Below, one piece after another: positions 29,379 through 38,181 of a stretch of 64,000 nucleotides of DNA; the stretch's first letter is position 1; the number at the start of each line of letters is the position of its first letter. The position numbers and the translations under genes are program-made. Source of the DNA: Solimonas fluminis (lineage in GTDB: Bacteria > Pseudomonadota > Gammaproteobacteria > Nevskiales > Nevskiaceae). The DNA lies in NCBI RefSeq assembly GCF_002930645.1, contig NZ_PSNW01000009.1, positions 171,839 to 235,838 on the forward strand, given 5' to 3'. The notes below the pieces were generated by a model that was given only the letters and a program-made list of their open reading frames with translations, searched no databases and had not been told where the DNA came from.

Positions 29379-31265
29379 ATGGTCGAAATTCCCGGGTACA
29401 CCTTGCTGGGCCGCGTCAACACGCCGGCCGAGCTGCGTCGCCTGCCGCTCTCCGAACTGCCGCACCTGGCCGTCGAGATGCGGCGCTATCTCATTGAAAC
29501 CCTTGGGCGGATCGGCGGGCATTTCGCCGCCAACCTGGGTACGGTGGAGTTGAGCCTGGCGCTGCACTACGCCTTCGACACGCCGCGCGACCGCCTGGTC
29601 TGGGACGTGGGCCACCAGGCCTACCCCCACAAGATGCTCACCGGCCGCCGCGCCCGCCTGGAGACCATCCGCCGGCTCAATGGCCTGATGCCGTTCTGCC
29701 ACCGCGGCGAAAGCGAGTACGACACCTTCGGGGTGGGCCATTCCTCCACCTCGATCTCCGCCGCCGCCGGCATGGCCGCCGCGGCGCGCATCAAGGGCGA
29801 GAAGCGCCGTGCGGTGGCCATCATCGGCGACGGCGGCATGACCGGCGGCATGGCCTTCGAGGCGATGAACCACGCCGGCCACATCGGCCTGGACATGCTC
29901 GTGGTCTACAACGACAACGACATGTCGATCTCCGAGAACGTCGGCGCACTGCGCAACCACTCGGCCCGCCTGGTGAAGAAGCTCGGCCTCGGCGCCCCGC
30001 ACGGCAACCGCGCGCTGCAGGACGACGAGGAGCACAACGAGGCCCACCTGGAGAACCCGGGCGCGCTGTTCGAGACCCTGGGCTTCAGCTACCACGGGCC
30101 GGTGGACGGCCATGACCTCGACGCCCTGCTGGCCGCCTTCGAGCGCCTCAAGGACGCCAAGGGACCGCAGCTGCTGCACGTGCTCACGGTCAAGGGCAAG
30201 GGCTTCGACCCGGCCGAGGCCGACCCCATCAAGTACCACGGCGTCACCCAGTTCGACCCCGTGACCGGCGCCTTCCCGGCCAAGAAGCCCGGCGGCAAGC
30301 CGGCCTACACCCAGGTGTTCGGCGACTGGCTGTGCCAGGCCGCCGATCGCGACCCCAAGGTGGTCGGCATCACGCCGGCGATGCGCGAGGGCTCCGGCCT
30401 GGTGGAGTTCTCCAAGCGCTTCCCGGAGCGCTATTTCGACGCCGGCATCGCCGAGCAGCACGCCGTGACGCTGGCCGCCGGCCTGGCCTGCGAAGGCCTG
30501 AAGCCGGTCTGCGCGATCTACTCCACCTTCCTGCAGCGCGGCTACGACCAGCTGATCCACGACGTGGCGATCCAGAACCTGCCGGTGGTGTTCGCCATCG
30601 ACCGCGGCGGCCTGGTCGGCGCCGACGGCGCCACGCATCACGGGGCCTTCGACCTGTCCTTCCTGCGCTGCATCCCCAACATGGTGGTGATGGCACCCTC
30701 GGACGAGAACGAGTGCCGCCGCATGCTCGCCACCGGCCTGTCGCTGAGCCAGCCCTCGGCCGTCCGCTACCCGCGCGGCAACGGCCTGGGCGTGGAGATG
30801 GACGAGGACCCGCGCCCGCTGACCCTGGGCAAGGGCCGCATCCTGCGCGAGGCCATCGGCCGCCGCCGCCCGCGCGTGGCCATCCTGGCCTTCGGCGCGA
30901 TGGTGCAGCCGGCCCTGGAAGCCGCCGACATCCTCGATGCGGTGGTCGCCGACATGCGCTTCGTCAAGCCCCTGGATGCCGAACTGGTCCTGCAGCTGGC
31001 CCAGGAGAACGACCTGCTGGTGACGCTGGAGGACAACAGCCGCGTCGGCGGCGCCGGCAGCGCGGTCAACGAGCTGCTGGCCCAGCACCACCAGCTGGTG
31101 CCGGTGCTGAACCTCGGCCTGCCCGACCACTTCATCGAGCATGGGACCCGCGAGGAACTGATGGCGCAGATCGGGCTGGACGGCCCGGGCATCCTGCGCA
31201 CGATCCAGAAGCGCCTGCGCAGCAAGGACCTGGACGAGCCGCTGGCCAAGCGCAGCCAGGGCTGA
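29379..31265 (+). CDS. dxs: 1-deoxy-D-xylulose-5-phosphate synthase
   Basis: 628-residue thiamine-diphosphate enzyme making DXP from pyruvate and glyceraldehyde 3-phosphate, first step of the MEP isoprenoid route that feeds IspA. The thiamine-binding [15 protein letters not shown] and the [11 protein letters not shown] and [15 protein letters not shown] blocks are intact. The start [10 protein letters not shown] is chosen; a longer frame from 29301 would overlap the promoter. Separated from ispA by the mks genes. Confidence 0.96.
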   Translation: MVEIPGYTLLGRVNTPAELRRLPLSELPHLAVEMRRYLIETLGRIGGHFAANLGTVELSLALHYAFDTPRDRLVWDVGHQAYPHKMLTGRRARLETIRRLNGLMPFCHRGESEYDTFGVGHSSTSISAAAGMAAAARIKGEKRRAVAIIGDGGMTGGMAFEAMNHAGHIGLDMLVVYNDNDMSISENVGALRNHSARLVKKLGLGAPHGNRALQDDEEHNEAHLENPGALFETLGFSYHGPVDGHDLDALLAAFERLKDAKGPQLLHVLTVKGKGFDPAEADPIKYHGVTQFDPVTGAFPAKKPGGKPAYTQVFGDWLCQAADRDPKVVGITPAMREGSGLVEFSKRFPERYFDAGIAEQHAVTLAAGLACEGLKPVCAIYSTFLQRGYDQLIHDVAIQNLPVVFAIDRGGLVGADGATHHGAFDLSFLRCIPNMVVMAPSDENECRRMLATGLSLSQPSAVRYPRGNGLGVEMDEDPRPLTLGKGRILREAIGRRRPRVAILAFGAMVQPALEAADILDAVVADMRFVKPLDAELVLQLAQENDLLVTLEDNSRVGGAGSAVNELLAQHHQLVPVLNLGLPDHFIEHGTREELMAQIGLDGPGILRTIQKRLRSKDLDEPLAKRSQG

Positions 31266-31451
31266 ATCGGGGCTGCCGCGGATGGCCGGGCGGGCCCTGG
31301 GCGAACGGGCGGCGTTCCACCCTGGGCGAGCCTCCGCTCCATCCCCGCCAGCCCCGGCGAATTTCCCTGCCCTTTGCCTGTCTCAAGCGAGCAGGATGAG
31401 CCCTGGCCGCGGGCCGGGCCCCCTGTGCGCAAGCCAAGGAGGGCTTGAGCC

Positions 31452-31745
31452 ATGTCGAACGAGGGTTACCACGAGCCGGTCGGCGAACTGACCGCGGCCA
31501 CCCGTGACTATCACCGTGCCATCGTTTCCCTGATGGAGGAACTGGAGGCGGTGGACTGGTACAACCAGCGCATCGATGCCTGCCAGGATGTCGAGCTGAA
31601 GAAGATCCTGGTCCACAACCGCGACGAGGAGAAGGAGCACGCCGCCATGGTGCTGGAATGGCTGCGGCGCCGCGATCCGAAGTTCGCCGCCGAGCTCCGG
31701 GAGCGCCTGTTCAGGGAAGGCCCCATCGCGCATCCCGGGGACTGA
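31452..31745 (+). CDS. Encapsulated-ferritin-like (EncFtn) protein
   Basis: 97-residue two-helix ferritin-like protein with strong similarity, from memory, to EncFtn of Rhodospirillum rubrum: RAIVSLMEELEAVDWY and NRDEEKEHAAMVLEWLRR. The ferroxidase ligands match (Glu30, Glu60, His63, with Trp36 and Tyr37). Such proteins form decamers that oxidise iron inside encapsulin shells. Here the C-terminus stops at EGPIAHPGD, without an encapsulin-targeting tail, and no encapsulin gene is in the window. A perfect AAGGAGGG ribosome site lies eight bases before the ATG. Confidence 0.88.
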   Translation: MSNEGYHEPVGELTAATRDYHRAIVSLMEELEAVDWYNQRIDACQDVELKKILVHNRDEEKEHAAMVLEWLRRRDPKFAAELRERLFREGPIAHPGD

Positions 31746-31797
31746 AGGCGGCCGCGCGGCTCGCGGCCTGTCCTGACACCCGTCAAATTTCCCATTT

Positions 31798-31822
31798 CCT
31801 GCCCCGGCGGCTCCGGGGCAGG
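31798..31822 (+). repeat. Stem-loop after the EncFtn gene
   Basis: A ten-base perfect stem CCTGCCCCGG/CCGGGGCAGG with a five-base loop, 53 bases after the EncFtn stop. No T-tract on either strand, so a Rho-dependent or stabilising hairpin is as likely as a terminator. Confidence 0.5.
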
Positions 31823-31956
31823 ATGGGGGCATCCCGGCCGGTGCGTGACCGCTGGAGCGGCTGGACCCGGGCTCTCGTCCCCCCGGGGCGGAGCACGGCC
31901 AGGGGCGGCTGCTATAAGCAAACCGTCGAAACCGTCCCGATGGGGGCACCCGAGAA

Positions 31957-32520
31957 ATGCTGCTCCAGAACCTCGAGAACCCGGCCGCGCCGCGCGCCTA
32001 TCCGATGATCGCCATGACCAGCGTGCAGAGCTTCAAGCCGATGTCCGACGAACGGTCCACGGTCCTGATCCTGGGGTCGATGCCGGGCGCCGCCTCGCTG
32101 CGGGCCGAGCAGTACTACGCCCACCCGCGCAACCAGTTCTGGTGGCTGATGGGCGAACTGGTCGGCGCCGGCGCCGACCTGCCCTATGAACGGCGCATGG
32201 CCGTGCTGCGCGAGAACGGCATTGCGCTGTGGGACGTGCTGGCGCGCTGCGAGCGCCCGGGAAGCCTGGACGCCGACATCGTCGAGGAATCCATCGTGGC
32301 CAACGACTTCTCGCTGTTCTACCGCCGCCACCCGCGCATCTGGCGGGTGTTCTTCAACGGCAGCAAGGCCCAGAGCAGCTACCAGCGCTACGTGCAGCCG
32401 CTGCTGGCCGGTGCCGACGCCCACATCGAGTACCAGCGCCTGCCGTCCACCAGCCCGGCGCATGCGAGCCGGCCGGCGGCCGACAAGCTCGAGGCCTGGC
32501 GCTCGATCGTCGGCAGGTAG
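31957..32520 (+). CDS. DNA-deoxyinosine glycosylase (UDG superfamily)
   Basis: 187-residue member of the uracil-DNA-glycosylase superfamily, hypoxanthine-type branch. Motif 1 is LILGSMPGAASL, followed by YYAHPRNQFWWLMGEL; motif 2 is STSPAHA near the end. It would remove deaminated adenine (hypoxanthine) from DNA. The start is uncertain: ATG at 31957 is used, but ATG at 32014 (MTSVQSFKPM) gives the more usual family N-terminus. A TATAAG at 31913 may be its -10. Convergent with ybaB, five bases apart. Confidence 0.82.
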   Translation: MLLQNLENPAAPRAYPMIAMTSVQSFKPMSDERSTVLILGSMPGAASLRAEQYYAHPRNQFWWLMGELVGAGADLPYERRMAVLRENGIALWDVLARCERPGSLDADIVEESIVANDFSLFYRRHPRIWRVFFNGSKAQSSYQRYVQPLLAGADAHIEYQRLPSTSPAHASRPAADKLEAWRSIVGR

Positions 32521-32524
32521 GGGT

Positions 32525-32848
32525 TCAGAAGCCCAGGTTCATCCCCGGCGGCAGCTGCATGCCGGCGGTGACCTTCGCCATCCTCTGGCGGCTGGCCTCC
32601 TCCACCTTCTGCGATGCGTCGTTGACCGCGGCGGCGATCAGGTCTTCCAGGAATTCCTTGTCCTCCTGCAGCGCGGCCGGATTGATCTCTACCTTGCGCG
32701 CCTGATACTTGCCGGTCAGCGTGATCTTGACCATGCCGGCGCCGGACTCGCCGGTCACCTCCATCTTCGCGATCTCGTCCTGGGCGCGCTTGAGGTTCTC
32801 CTGCATCTGCTGCGCCTGGCGCATCATCTGGCCGATGTTGCCTTTCAT
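32525..32848 (-). CDS. ybaB: YbaB/EbfC nucleoid-associated protein
   Basis: 107-residue YbaB/EbfC DNA-binding protein. [16 protein letters not shown] begins the family helix and the VEINPAAL segment and PPGMNLGF end are canonical. Downstream of dnaX by 19 bases on the same strand. The usual third gene, recR, does not follow; the next gene is a glycosylase on the other strand. Confidence 0.94.
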   Translation of the reverse strand: MKGNIGQMMRQAQQMQENLKRAQDEIAKMEVTGESGAGMVKITLTGKYQARKVEINPAALQEDKEFLEDLIAAAVNDASQKVEEASRQRMAKVTAGMQLPPGMNLGF

Positions 32849-32867
32849 GGGGTCTCTCCTAAATCTC

Positions 32868-34493
32868 TTATGAATCCAGCGGCTGTACGGAGCCTGGGCG
32901 CACCTGGGCGCCGAACATGTCCCTGAACGCACGCACCACCGGGTCGGCGTCGATCGCCGCCTCGGCGGCACGCTGCCGGTCGGTGGCGCGCTGCTTGTCC
33001 AGCTCCACCGGTGTATCCGCCACCGGCGCGGTGGCGATCTCGATATGCAACTGGATGGCCTCGCCGAGCTGCGCCGACAGCGCCTGCTCGATGGCCATGC
33101 GGCGGCTCTCCTGCAGCAGGTGCTTCAGGCGCGAGTCCAGCGTCAGGCTCACGCGGCTGCCGTCGCGGCCGACCCAGGCGCAGTTGCGCGCCAGAGGCTT
33201 GGTGAAGCCGTCCAGGCCCAGGGCCTCGACACGCTCGTCCCAGGCGGCATCGGGACGCAGCAGGATCGGCGGCGGCACCGGCCGCACCGCGGGGGCGGCG
33301 GCCCTGGCCATGGCGGCCGCCGGGGCGGCGGCGGGCGCCGCGGAGGCGGGGCGCGCGCCCGCCGGCGCCGTCCGCGCCTGGGGCGTGCTGCCGGCGTTCT
33401 GCGCCGGGGCCGGGCCCGGGCGGAAGGCCAGCATGCGCAGCAGGGTCATCTCGAAGCCCATGCGCGGATCCGGTGCCCAGGGCATGTCGCGGCGGCCCAG
33501 CACCGCGATCTGGTAGTAGAGCTGCACGTCCTCGCGGCCCAGGCGGTCCTTCAGCTCCACCAGCGCCGCGTCGTCGTCCTCGGCGCGGGCATTGGGCAGC
33601 AGCTGCAGCACCGCGATGCGCTGCAGGTGCCCGGCCAGGTCGTTGAGCAGGGCACCGTAGTCCGGCGCCTGCTCTTCCAGGCGCTGGATGCAGGCCAGCA
33701 GGGCATCGGCATCGCCGCCGGCCAGCGCGGCCAGGATCTCGAACAGGGTCTGCCGCCCGGTGGTGCCGAGCATCTCCTCCACGCCCTCGCGCTTCAGGCC
33801 CTGTCCGCCGGAGAAGGCGATGGCCTGGTCCACCAGCGACAGGCCGTCGCGCATCGAGCCGTCGGCGGAACGCGCGATCTCGGTCAGCGCGCCGATCTCG
33901 TAGGCCACCGCCTCGTCGTCCAGCACCTTGGCCAGCTGGTCGCGGATCACCGACACCGGCAGGCGCTTGAGGTTGAACTGCAGGCAGCGCGACAGCACCG
34001 TCACCAGCAGCTTCTGCGGGTCGGTGGTCGCCAGGATGAACTTCACGTGCGGCGGCGGCTCCTCCAGCGTCTTCAACAGCGCGTTGAAGGCGCTCTTGGA
34101 CAGCATGTGGACTTCGTCGATCAGGTAGACCTTGTAGCGGCCGCGGGCCGGCGCGTACTGCGCGTTCTCGATCACCTGGCGCACGTCGTCGACGCCGGTA
34201 TTGGAGGCCGCGTCGATCTCCAGCAGGTCCACGCAGCGGCCTTCGTCCACTTCCTTGCAGGCCGAGCAGACGCCGCAGGGATTGGCGCTGACGCCGGTCT
34301 CGCAGTTCAGGCACTTGGCGATGATGCGCGCCAGCGTGGTCTTGCCGACGCCGCGCGTGCCGGTCAGCAGGATCGCCGGATGCAGCTTGTCGCCGTCCAG
34401 CGCATGCGACAGCGCCTTGACGACGTGCCCCTGCCCCATCACGTCCTCGAATTTCCGCGGACGGTACTTGCGGGCCAGCGCGAGATAGCTCAT
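32868..34493 (-). CDS. dnaX: DNA polymerase III subunits gamma/tau
   Basis: 541-residue clamp-loader ATPase. Walker A GTRGVGKT (45-52), zinc-binding Cys61/64/73/76/79 cluster, Walker B LIDEVHML and the sensor LSRCLQF. The C-terminal tau region is proline/alanine-rich (around 360-425) and shorter than in E. coli. I see no obvious A-rich frameshift site, so whether a short gamma form is made is open. Start [15 protein letters not shown] is unambiguous. First protein gene downstream of the SRP RNA on minus. Confidence 0.95.
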   Translation of the reverse strand: MSYLALARKYRPRKFEDVMGQGHVVKALSHALDGDKLHPAILLTGTRGVGKTTLARIIAKCLNCETGVSANPCGVCSACKEVDEGRCVDLLEIDAASNTGVDDVRQVIENAQYAPARGRYKVYLIDEVHMLSKSAFNALLKTLEEPPPHVKFILATTDPQKLLVTVLSRCLQFNLKRLPVSVIRDQLAKVLDDEAVAYEIGALTEIARSADGSMRDGLSLVDQAIAFSGGQGLKREGVEEMLGTTGRQTLFEILAALAGGDADALLACIQRLEEQAPDYGALLNDLAGHLQRIAVLQLLPNARAEDDDAALVELKDRLGREDVQLYYQIAVLGRRDMPWAPDPRMGFEMTLLRMLAFRPGPAPAQNAGSTPQARTAPAGARPASAAPAAAPAAAMARAAAPAVRPVPPPILLRPDAAWDERVEALGLDGFTKPLARNCAWVGRDGSRVSLTLDSRLKHLLQESRRMAIEQALSAQLGEAIQLHIEIATAPVADTPVELDKQRATDRQRAAEAAIDADPVVRAFRDMFGAQVRPGSVQPLDS

Positions 34494-34643
34494 GGGTGGC
34501 GGGAAGAATGGGTGAGCCGCGATTGTCGCGGATTGGGACGGGTCAGGCCAGTCTGGGAGTTCACTACATCCAGAAGGACTTGAGCCGCCCCGGCCGCAGG
34601 TCCGGCAAGACGCCGCGGCCTGGCGGAAGCTCAATAAGGCGGC

Positions 34644-34747
34644 GGCCCGTACCAGCTGACTCCGGCACCCAGCGACACCGCTGCCGTTGCTCCCTTCCGG
34701 GCCTGGCGGGGTTCACGGCTTGCCGTCGCGGAGGGCCGGCACGGGCC
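34644..34747 (-). ncRNA. ffs: Signal recognition particle RNA (4.5S, small type)
   Basis: About 104 nt on the minus strand. The SRP54-binding tip CCAGGCCCGGAAGGGAGCA (tetraloop GGAA, asymmetric loop) is canonical. The ends pair (5' GGCCCGUGCC with 3' GGUACGGGCC) to give one long hairpin. Position next to dnaX is common in gammaproteobacteria. End points are set from the closing helix and may shift by a few bases. Confidence 0.9.
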
Positions 34748-34761
34748 ACCATTGACAGTTT

Positions 34762-34780
34762 CGCGCCGGGGTCCGGCGCG
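34762..34780. repeat. Small GC hairpin between tsaB and the SRP RNA
   Basis: Perfect stem CGCGCCGG/CCGGCGCG around GGT, just upstream of the SRP RNA on the minus strand. No T-tract, so it is not a clear terminator for tsaB; it could insulate the RNA gene. Confidence 0.4.
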
Positions 34781-34816
34781 AGGGAGGCGAATTCTGCCTG
34801 AATCGGCGCCCTGCGG

Positions 34817-35521
34817 CTACCGGCTGGCGCGCAGCGCCGCCTGCTCCAGCAGGGTCAGCGCCACCTTGTTGCGCAGGTACAGCGGCAGCAGCGCGTCGCC
34901 GGAGATCGCCTGCCCCCCCTGGAATTGCGGCAGTGCCAGCCGCAGGATGTCCTCGGCATGCGGCAGCGCGTCCGCCACCACTTGCCGCGGCTCCACCGCC
35001 GCCGCGGCCCGCAGCGCGTCGCCGTAGCTGCCCCAGCCGGTGCCAACCGCCGTCCATTCCCCCCCCGCGGTCCGGGGCACTTCCACGGGGGTGCAGACCC
35101 GTTCTTCGAGCAGCGGCTGCGGCAGCCCGTCCGCCGTGGCGCGATAGGCGCCCCAGTAGACCTCGTTCATCCGCGCATCGATCGCCGCCAGCACCCGCGA
35201 TGCTCCGCCGCGGATCGCGCGCAGCGCCATCGCCGGCAGCGAGGACACGCCGACCACGGGCCGGTCCAGCGCCAGCGCCAGACCCTTGGTGTAGCCAACG
35301 CCGATGCGCACGCCGGCGAAGCTGCCGGGGCCGACGCCGCAGGCGATGCCGTCGAGCTGGGAGAACGCCAGCCCCGCACCCGCCACCAGCTCCTGCACCA
35401 TCGGCATCAGGCGCTCGGTGTGGCTGCGGCCGGCAGTCTCGAAGCGCTCCTGGATGCGCCCGTCCACGGACAGGGCGACGGAGCAGGCTTCGGTGGCGGT
35501 ATCGAGGGCAAGGATCTTCAT
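34817..35521 (-). CDS. tsaB: tRNA threonylcarbamoyladenosine protein TsaB
   Basis: 234-residue TsaB. The ASKHA start MKILALDTATEACSVAL, SHTERLMPMV and GVGPGSFAGVRIG motifs are diagnostic. It scaffolds TsaD/TsaE/TsaC for t6A37 synthesis. Last gene of the minus-strand mrcB-lipoprotein-yoaA-tsaB run, separated from yoaA by 76 bases that contain a REP pair. Confidence 0.95.
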   Translation of the reverse strand: MKILALDTATEACSVALSVDGRIQERFETAGRSHTERLMPMVQELVAGAGLAFSQLDGIACGVGPGSFAGVRIGVGYTKGLALALDRPVVGVSSLPAMALRAIRGGASRVLAAIDARMNEVYWGAYRATADGLPQPLLEERVCTPVEVPRTAGGEWTAVGTGWGSYGDALRAAAAVEPRQVVADALPHAEDILRLALPQFQGGQAISGDALLPLYLRNKVALTLLEQAALRASR

Positions 35522-35530
35522 GGCGATATT

Positions 35531-35601
35531 GTAGGAGCGGCCGTCGGCCGCGAGCGATGGTTGTCGGGATGCGCCGGGTTCGCGGCCGATGACCGCTCTA
35601 C
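35531..35601. repeat. REP-like inverted pair between yoaA and tsaB
   Basis: Two copies of a repeat starting GTAGgAGCGGyC and ending GGCCGCGA, facing each other (35531-35553 and, inverted, 35580-35601), separated by 26 bases. The shape and the GTAGGAGCGG consensus match REP sequences of pseudomonads and relatives. The inner copy supplies the TAG stop codon of yoaA, so insertion may have set the gene end. Confidence 0.75.
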
Positions 35602-37505
35602 GAAATGGCGTCCATCCAGTCCCGCACCTCGCCCAGGTCGGTCAGCACCGGCATGCGCGGCAAGCTGTCCAGCACCTGCCGGCCGTAGCCCTTGCTGCGC
35701 AGGCGCGGGTCGCAGAGCATCAGCAGGCCCCGGTCTTCCGCGTCGCGGATCAGGCGCCCGGCACCCTGGCGCAGCATGACGATGGCCTCGGGCAGCTGCA
35801 GGTCGAAGAAGGGCTTGCCGCCGCCGCGGCGGATGGCGTCGAGCTTGGCCTCGTAGACCGGGTCGCCCGGCGCGGTGAACGGCAGCTTGTCGATGACCAC
35901 CACGCGCAGGGCCTGGCCCTTGACGTCCACGCCCTCCCAGAAGCTGCTGGTACCCACCAGCACGGCATTGCCGTCCTGCGTGAAGGCCTCCAGCAGGGCC
36001 GAGCGGCTGTCCTCGCCCTGGACGAAGATCGGCAACTGCAGCCGCGCGCGCAGGCCGGCGGCGATGCGCTTGAGCGCGCGGTGGCTGGTGCAGAGCACGA
36101 AGACGCCGCCACGGCTGGCATCGATCACCGGCAGCACCGCGTGGACCACCGCCTCGGGATACTCGGGATGGTTGGGCTCCGGCAGGTCGCGCGGCAGGTA
36201 CAGGCGCGCCTGGCTCTCGAAGTCGAAAGGGCTTTCCAGCTGCAGCGTGTGCGCCTGCTCCAGCCCGAGTTCCCGGGTGAAATGGCCGAAACCGTCGCTG
36301 GTGGCCAGCGTGGCGGAGGTCAGCACCCAGGCGCCGGGATAGGTCTCCAGCATGCGGCGGAAACCCTCGGCCACCAGGATCGGGGTGGCGTGCAGGCTGC
36401 CGCCGCGCAGCGCCGGCTCGGCCCAGCGCACCTGCTCCGGATCGACACCGGAAATGATGTGGCCGTAGCGGCGCAGCAGGTCGTCGGCACGCTGCACGCA
36501 GCCGGCCAGCTCGGCATTGCGCTCCTCGAAGGGCTTCACCGCCTCGAACAGCGCCTGCAGGGCATCGCCGGCCTCGGCGCAAAGCTCGCGCGTCATCGGC
36601 CGCGACAGGAACTCCTGCAGCGTCACCCGCCCCTGAGGACCGGCGAAGGCATTCTCGAAGCGGGCCGTGGCCGCCGTCAGCGCCTCCGCGGCTTCGCGCA
36701 GCTGCGGCATGTCGCCGAGGTTGTCGGCCTCGGTCTGGCTGTCCTTGGCCAGTTCCTGCAGCTGCCGTGTCGACAGGCGCTGGCCGAAGAACTGCGCCGC
36801 CAGTTCCGGCAGCTGGTGCGCCTCGTCCACCACCACGGCGTCGGTGCCGGCCAGGATCTGGCCGAAGCCCTCCTCCTTCAGCACGAAGTCGGCGAACAGC
36901 AGGTGGTGGTTGATCACCACCACGTCGGCCGCCTGCGCGTTGCGCCGCGCCCGCGCCACATGGCACTGGTCGAAGTCCGGGCAGCGGCTGCCCAGGCAGT
37001 TGTCGGCGGTCGAGGTGATCTGGCGCACCAGCACTTCCTCGCCCTCCAGGCTGCCCAGCTCGGAGATCTCGCCGGTCTGGGTGCGGCGCGCCCAGTCCTC
37101 CACCTCGCGCAGGCGCAGGTAGAGGAACTTCAGCGCCGGCACCAGGCGGGCGCGCTTCATGCGGTAGAGGCAGAGGTAGTTGCCGCGCCCCTTCAGCAGG
37201 GCCACGCGCACGGGGATGCCCAGGGCATCGCGCACGCGCGGCAGGTCGCGGTGGTAGAGCTGGTCCTGCAGGGTCTTGGTGCCGGTGGAGATGGCCACGC
37301 GGCGGCCGGACATCAGCGCCGGCACGAGATAGGCATAGGTCTTGCCGGTGCCGGTGCCGGCCTCGACGATCAGCGTGTGGTCGTGCCGCAGGGCCTGCTC
37401 CACCGCCTCCGCCATCTCCTGCTGCGGCAGGCGCGGCGTGAACTGCGGGAGGCTGGCCGCCAGCGGTCCGTCCGCGCCCAGCAGCGCGGCGGAGGAATCG
37501 TCCAT
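35598..37505 (-). CDS. yoaA: YoaA/DinG-family ATP-dependent DNA helicase
   Basis: 635-residue XPD-like helicase. Walker A EAGTGTGKTYAY, DEAH box VVVDEAHQLPE, four iron-sulfur cysteines (YLCLYR, then NCLGSRCPDFDQC) and the C-terminal motif VI region RLIRDAEDRG. Size and the tsaB neighbour fit YoaA rather than the longer DinG. Helps repair replication blocks. Its start lies 14 bases after the lipoprotein gene. Confidence 0.9.
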   Translation of the reverse strand: MDDSSAALLGADGPLAASLPQFTPRLPQQEMAEAVEQALRHDHTLIVEAGTGTGKTYAYLVPALMSGRRVAISTGTKTLQDQLYHRDLPRVRDALGIPVRVALLKGRGNYLCLYRMKRARLVPALKFLYLRLREVEDWARRTQTGEISELGSLEGEEVLVRQITSTADNCLGSRCPDFDQCHVARARRNAQAADVVVINHHLLFADFVLKEEGFGQILAGTDAVVVDEAHQLPELAAQFFGQRLSTRQLQELAKDSQTEADNLGDMPQLREAAEALTAATARFENAFAGPQGRVTLQEFLSRPMTRELCAEAGDALQALFEAVKPFEERNAELAGCVQRADDLLRRYGHIISGVDPEQVRWAEPALRGGSLHATPILVAEGFRRMLETYPGAWVLTSATLATSDGFGHFTRELGLEQAHTLQLESPFDFESQARLYLPRDLPEPNHPEYPEAVVHAVLPVIDASRGGVFVLCTSHRALKRIAAGLRARLQLPIFVQGEDSRSALLEAFTQDGNAVLVGTSSFWEGVDVKGQALRVVVIDKLPFTAPGDPVYEAKLDAIRRGGGKPFFDLQLPEAIVMLRQGAGRLIRDAEDRGLLMLCDPRLRSKGYGRQVLDSLPRMPVLTDLGEVRDWMDAIS

Positions 37506-37519
37506 CGCGTTCGCGGAGC

Positions 37520-38137
37520 CTATGGCGCCGCGCCCGAGACCGCGGCCTGCAGGGCCGCCACGCGGTCCTGGGCCAGTTGGGCGCCGACGGTATCGCCGCG
37601 CGCGGCACGCGCAGCGCGGATGGTCTTCCAGTTCTCCAGCTCGGCGTAGACGTTGCCGCGCGCGAGGCTGTTGGACTTGTTGGCGACGCTCTCGGCCTGG
37701 TCGTAGTTCTTCTGGTCCAGGTAGGCCTGGGCCATGGCGGACCAGACGAAGTAGTTGCGCGGCTCGATGCGCAGTGCACGTTCCAGCGAGGCCTGCGCCT
37801 GCTGCGGCTGGCCGGCGGCGCGCTGGCTGCGCGCCTGGCGCACCAGGGCGGTCACGGCCTGGCCGCTGACGGCTTCCGCCGAGCGCGGCGCGCTGGGCGG
37901 CGGCGGCGTCACCACGATGGGCTCCTGCGGCACCATTTCCGGCACCTGCGGCGGCAGCGGCGAAGGCATGCCCGGCACCGGCTCGGAGGGCAGGCTGGGG
38001 CGCTGCGGCACGGTCGGGGCCGGCTTGCTGCCGGGCTGCTCCGGATAGGGCCAGGACCGCTCGCGCTTGGCCGGCGGCGTGGCGCAGGCGCTCAGCACCA
38101 GGGCGGTGAGGCTCAACAGCAGGACGCGCAGCGGCAT
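37520..38137 (-). CDS. TPR-containing lipoprotein
   Basis: 205-residue lipoprotein. Signal peptide MPLRVLLLSLTALVLSAC with the lipid cysteine at position 18 (no Asp at +2, so outer-membrane sorting is predicted). A proline-rich linker spans about 25-90, followed by tetratricopeptide helices (QAQASLERALRIEPRNYFVW). The start at 38137 is chosen for the signal peptide. It is 44 bases after mrcB, so it could be an outer-membrane helper of PBP1B in the manner of LpoB-type lipoproteins; this is positional inference, as the sequence is not LpoA/LpoB. Confidence 0.8.
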   Translation of the reverse strand: MPLRVLLLSLTALVLSACATPPAKRERSWPYPEQPGSKPAPTVPQRPSLPSEPVPGMPSPLPPQVPEMVPQEPIVVTPPPPSAPRSAEAVSGQAVTALVRQARSQRAAGQPQQAQASLERALRIEPRNYFVWSAMAQAYLDQKNYDQAESVANKSNSLARGNVYAELENWKTIRAARAARGDTVGAQLAQDRVAALQAAVSGAAP

Positions 38138-38181
38138 GGGACTCTCGGCGGGGGCGATCCGCCTCATTCTAGCGCGCCGGT

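Noticed and set aside
31266..31451. Encapsulin gene or fragment near the EncFtn gene
   Set aside because: The gap is non-coding and no neighbour within the window resembles encapsulin.
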